64,000 nucleotides of DNA from Lentinula raphanica (lineage: Eukaryota; Basidiomycota; Agaricomycetes; Agaricales; Omphalotaceae): assembly GCA_027919835.1 (NCBI GenBank), contig JANVFP010000017.1, positions 186,001 through 250,000 of the forward strand, read 5' to 3'. A program made the position numbers and the translations under genes. The notes below the pieces were generated by a model that saw nothing but the letters and a program-made list of their open reading frames with translations, did no database searches and was not told the DNA's origin. This document shows, in pieces, positions 63,164 through 64,000 of the stretch; the first letter of the stretch is position 1; every line of letters begins with the position of its first letter.

Positions 63164-63554
63164 GAACTGTTGGACTCCTTAGGTTTCCGTGTTGACAACC
63201 GCACTTATGCTGGGTTGTTGAGGCTATTGCGTCGTATTGTTCAGCTCACTGATGATGAAGTGACACCAGACCTAGTACGGTCTCTTCAACAAGGGGATAG
63301 TGCTGATAAACTGTTGGATTTGGAGGAACAAACACATAAACCCGAGTTTGATGCTCTCATCAACAATCCTGATGTCCGTTCAGTATATTCCTCAGCACCT
63401 TCATCACATCAATCCTTGAATGATTATGATGAACAACACCATATTCATAACAGCCAGTATTCCGAGATGCTACCATGGGAAGAGAGCATTGATATTACCC
63501 AATCCTGGCAAACCTTACGTGATGAACCTCGAAGTCGCATGCGTCAGGATACAC

Positions 63555-63727
63555 CATCAGGAAAAATACTTTCATCTCTAGAGTCCCCAGAGATACCCCC
63601 CAATTCCTAGGTAGTCTCAGACAGCCTAGAGTATCTGAGTTCTCTGAGGCTTCTAAAAATTCTCTGGGTGCCCTAGGAATTGGGGGTATCTCTGGGGACT
63701 CTAGAGATGAGAATATTTTTCCTGATG
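63555..63727. mobile_element. 173-bp MITE, 2-bp TSD AC
   Basis: Terminal inverted repeats start CATCAGGAAAAATA and run almost to the centre; flanked by AC at 63553-63554 and 63728-63729. It is an internally deleted version, in opposite orientation, of the element at 60115-60396. Confidence 0.85.
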
Positions 63728-64000
63728 ACCATGGAATCCAAGGATACAAAACTACTCACAACAAGTGCCTAACCAGACAATAACACCACAATCCATTAAT
63801 ATCCCTCGTATACAACATTACCATGGAGATTCGAGAAGGACCACTGGTACACTCCCTTCACAGCAATTCATAGAGGTTCCTCACTTAACAACAATTGAGG
63901 AAGGACCCACTATTGAGAGTGTCCCTAGTGATCCCCCACAGCAGGAATCTATTGGGCATGATCCATCAAGCAAACCTCTTAGAGATATCAAAATGAGTGG

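Larger units (their letters stand above)
61785..64000 (+). pseudogene. Gag-like transposon reading frame, interrupted twice, runs off the window
   Basis: A long frame from ATG 61785 beginning MATRTFITEDIEEDI. The first 300 residues are Pro/Gln/His/Ser-rich. Two related helical segments follow: LARTLLINVGIENQG...AVGWLRLFRQIM and ARELLDSLGFRVDNR...AGLLRLLRRIV. The frame is broken by a 48-bp element at 63116-63163 and a MITE at 63555-63727. Removing each with one 2-bp duplication gives a continuous frame (about 663 codons so far) still open at 64000. The leader with TATA box and tandem repeats fits a retrotransposon gag, but no zinc knuckle, protease or reverse transcriptase is inside the window. 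It could instead be a non-LTR or unclassified element protein. Confidence 0.5.

Overview
The window is nuclear DNA from a filamentous basidiomycete, most likely an Agaricomycete. The evidence is short (about 50-80 nt) introns in nearly every gene, two FunK1-type fungal kinases, a multi-exon DUF6533-type membrane protein, a heme-thiolate peroxygenase-like gene, a GATA factor and a DED1 helicase. No genus can be named from sequence alone.

Layout. 1-2.4 kb: two tandem secreted-protein genes, with a third member inverted at 30.8-31.4 kb. 5.7-8.5 kb: GATA zinc-finger factor (minus). 9.5-12.0 kb: conserved fungal protein of unknown function (minus). 13.3-16.3 and 19.2-22.2 kb: tandem FunK1 kinase genes inside a larger duplication; the first has lost its 5' end. 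24.1-26.2 kb: DED1 (minus). 26.5-28.4 kb: F-box protein (minus). 32.0-33.0 kb: peroxygenase-like gene (minus). 33.7-34.9 kb: decayed third FunK1 locus. 36.5-38.4 kb: DUF6533 membrane protein (plus). 39.3-44.8 kb: NACHT-ankyrin NLR-like gene A (minus). 45-51.7 kb: GC-richer stretch without a convincing gene. 51.8-57.8 kb: NACHT-ankyrin NLR-like gene B (plus). 58-64 kb: transposon-rich DNA and a gag-like reading frame that runs off the window.

The most interesting part is the 39-64 kb block. Two paralogous NLR genes face away from each other, and each carries about 20 or more nearly identical 33-residue ankyrin repeats. Each has been hit by a DNA transposon. In gene A an element with a 2-bp target duplication sits in the last repeat and supplies a new C-terminus and stop. 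In gene B a 1,466-bp hAT-like element with an 8-bp target duplication stops the frame after three repeats. That element also carries an inverted copy (about 385 bp) of the 3' end of the same gene. Removing each element with one target duplication restores both frames. The same 2-bp-TSD family has hit the gag-like frame, and a second hAT-like element lies in its leader; both hAT-like elements contain tRNA-like modules.

Gene models were spliced by eye, checking GT/GC-AG sites and phase, and have no transcript support. Family names rest on recognised motifs, not on a database search.
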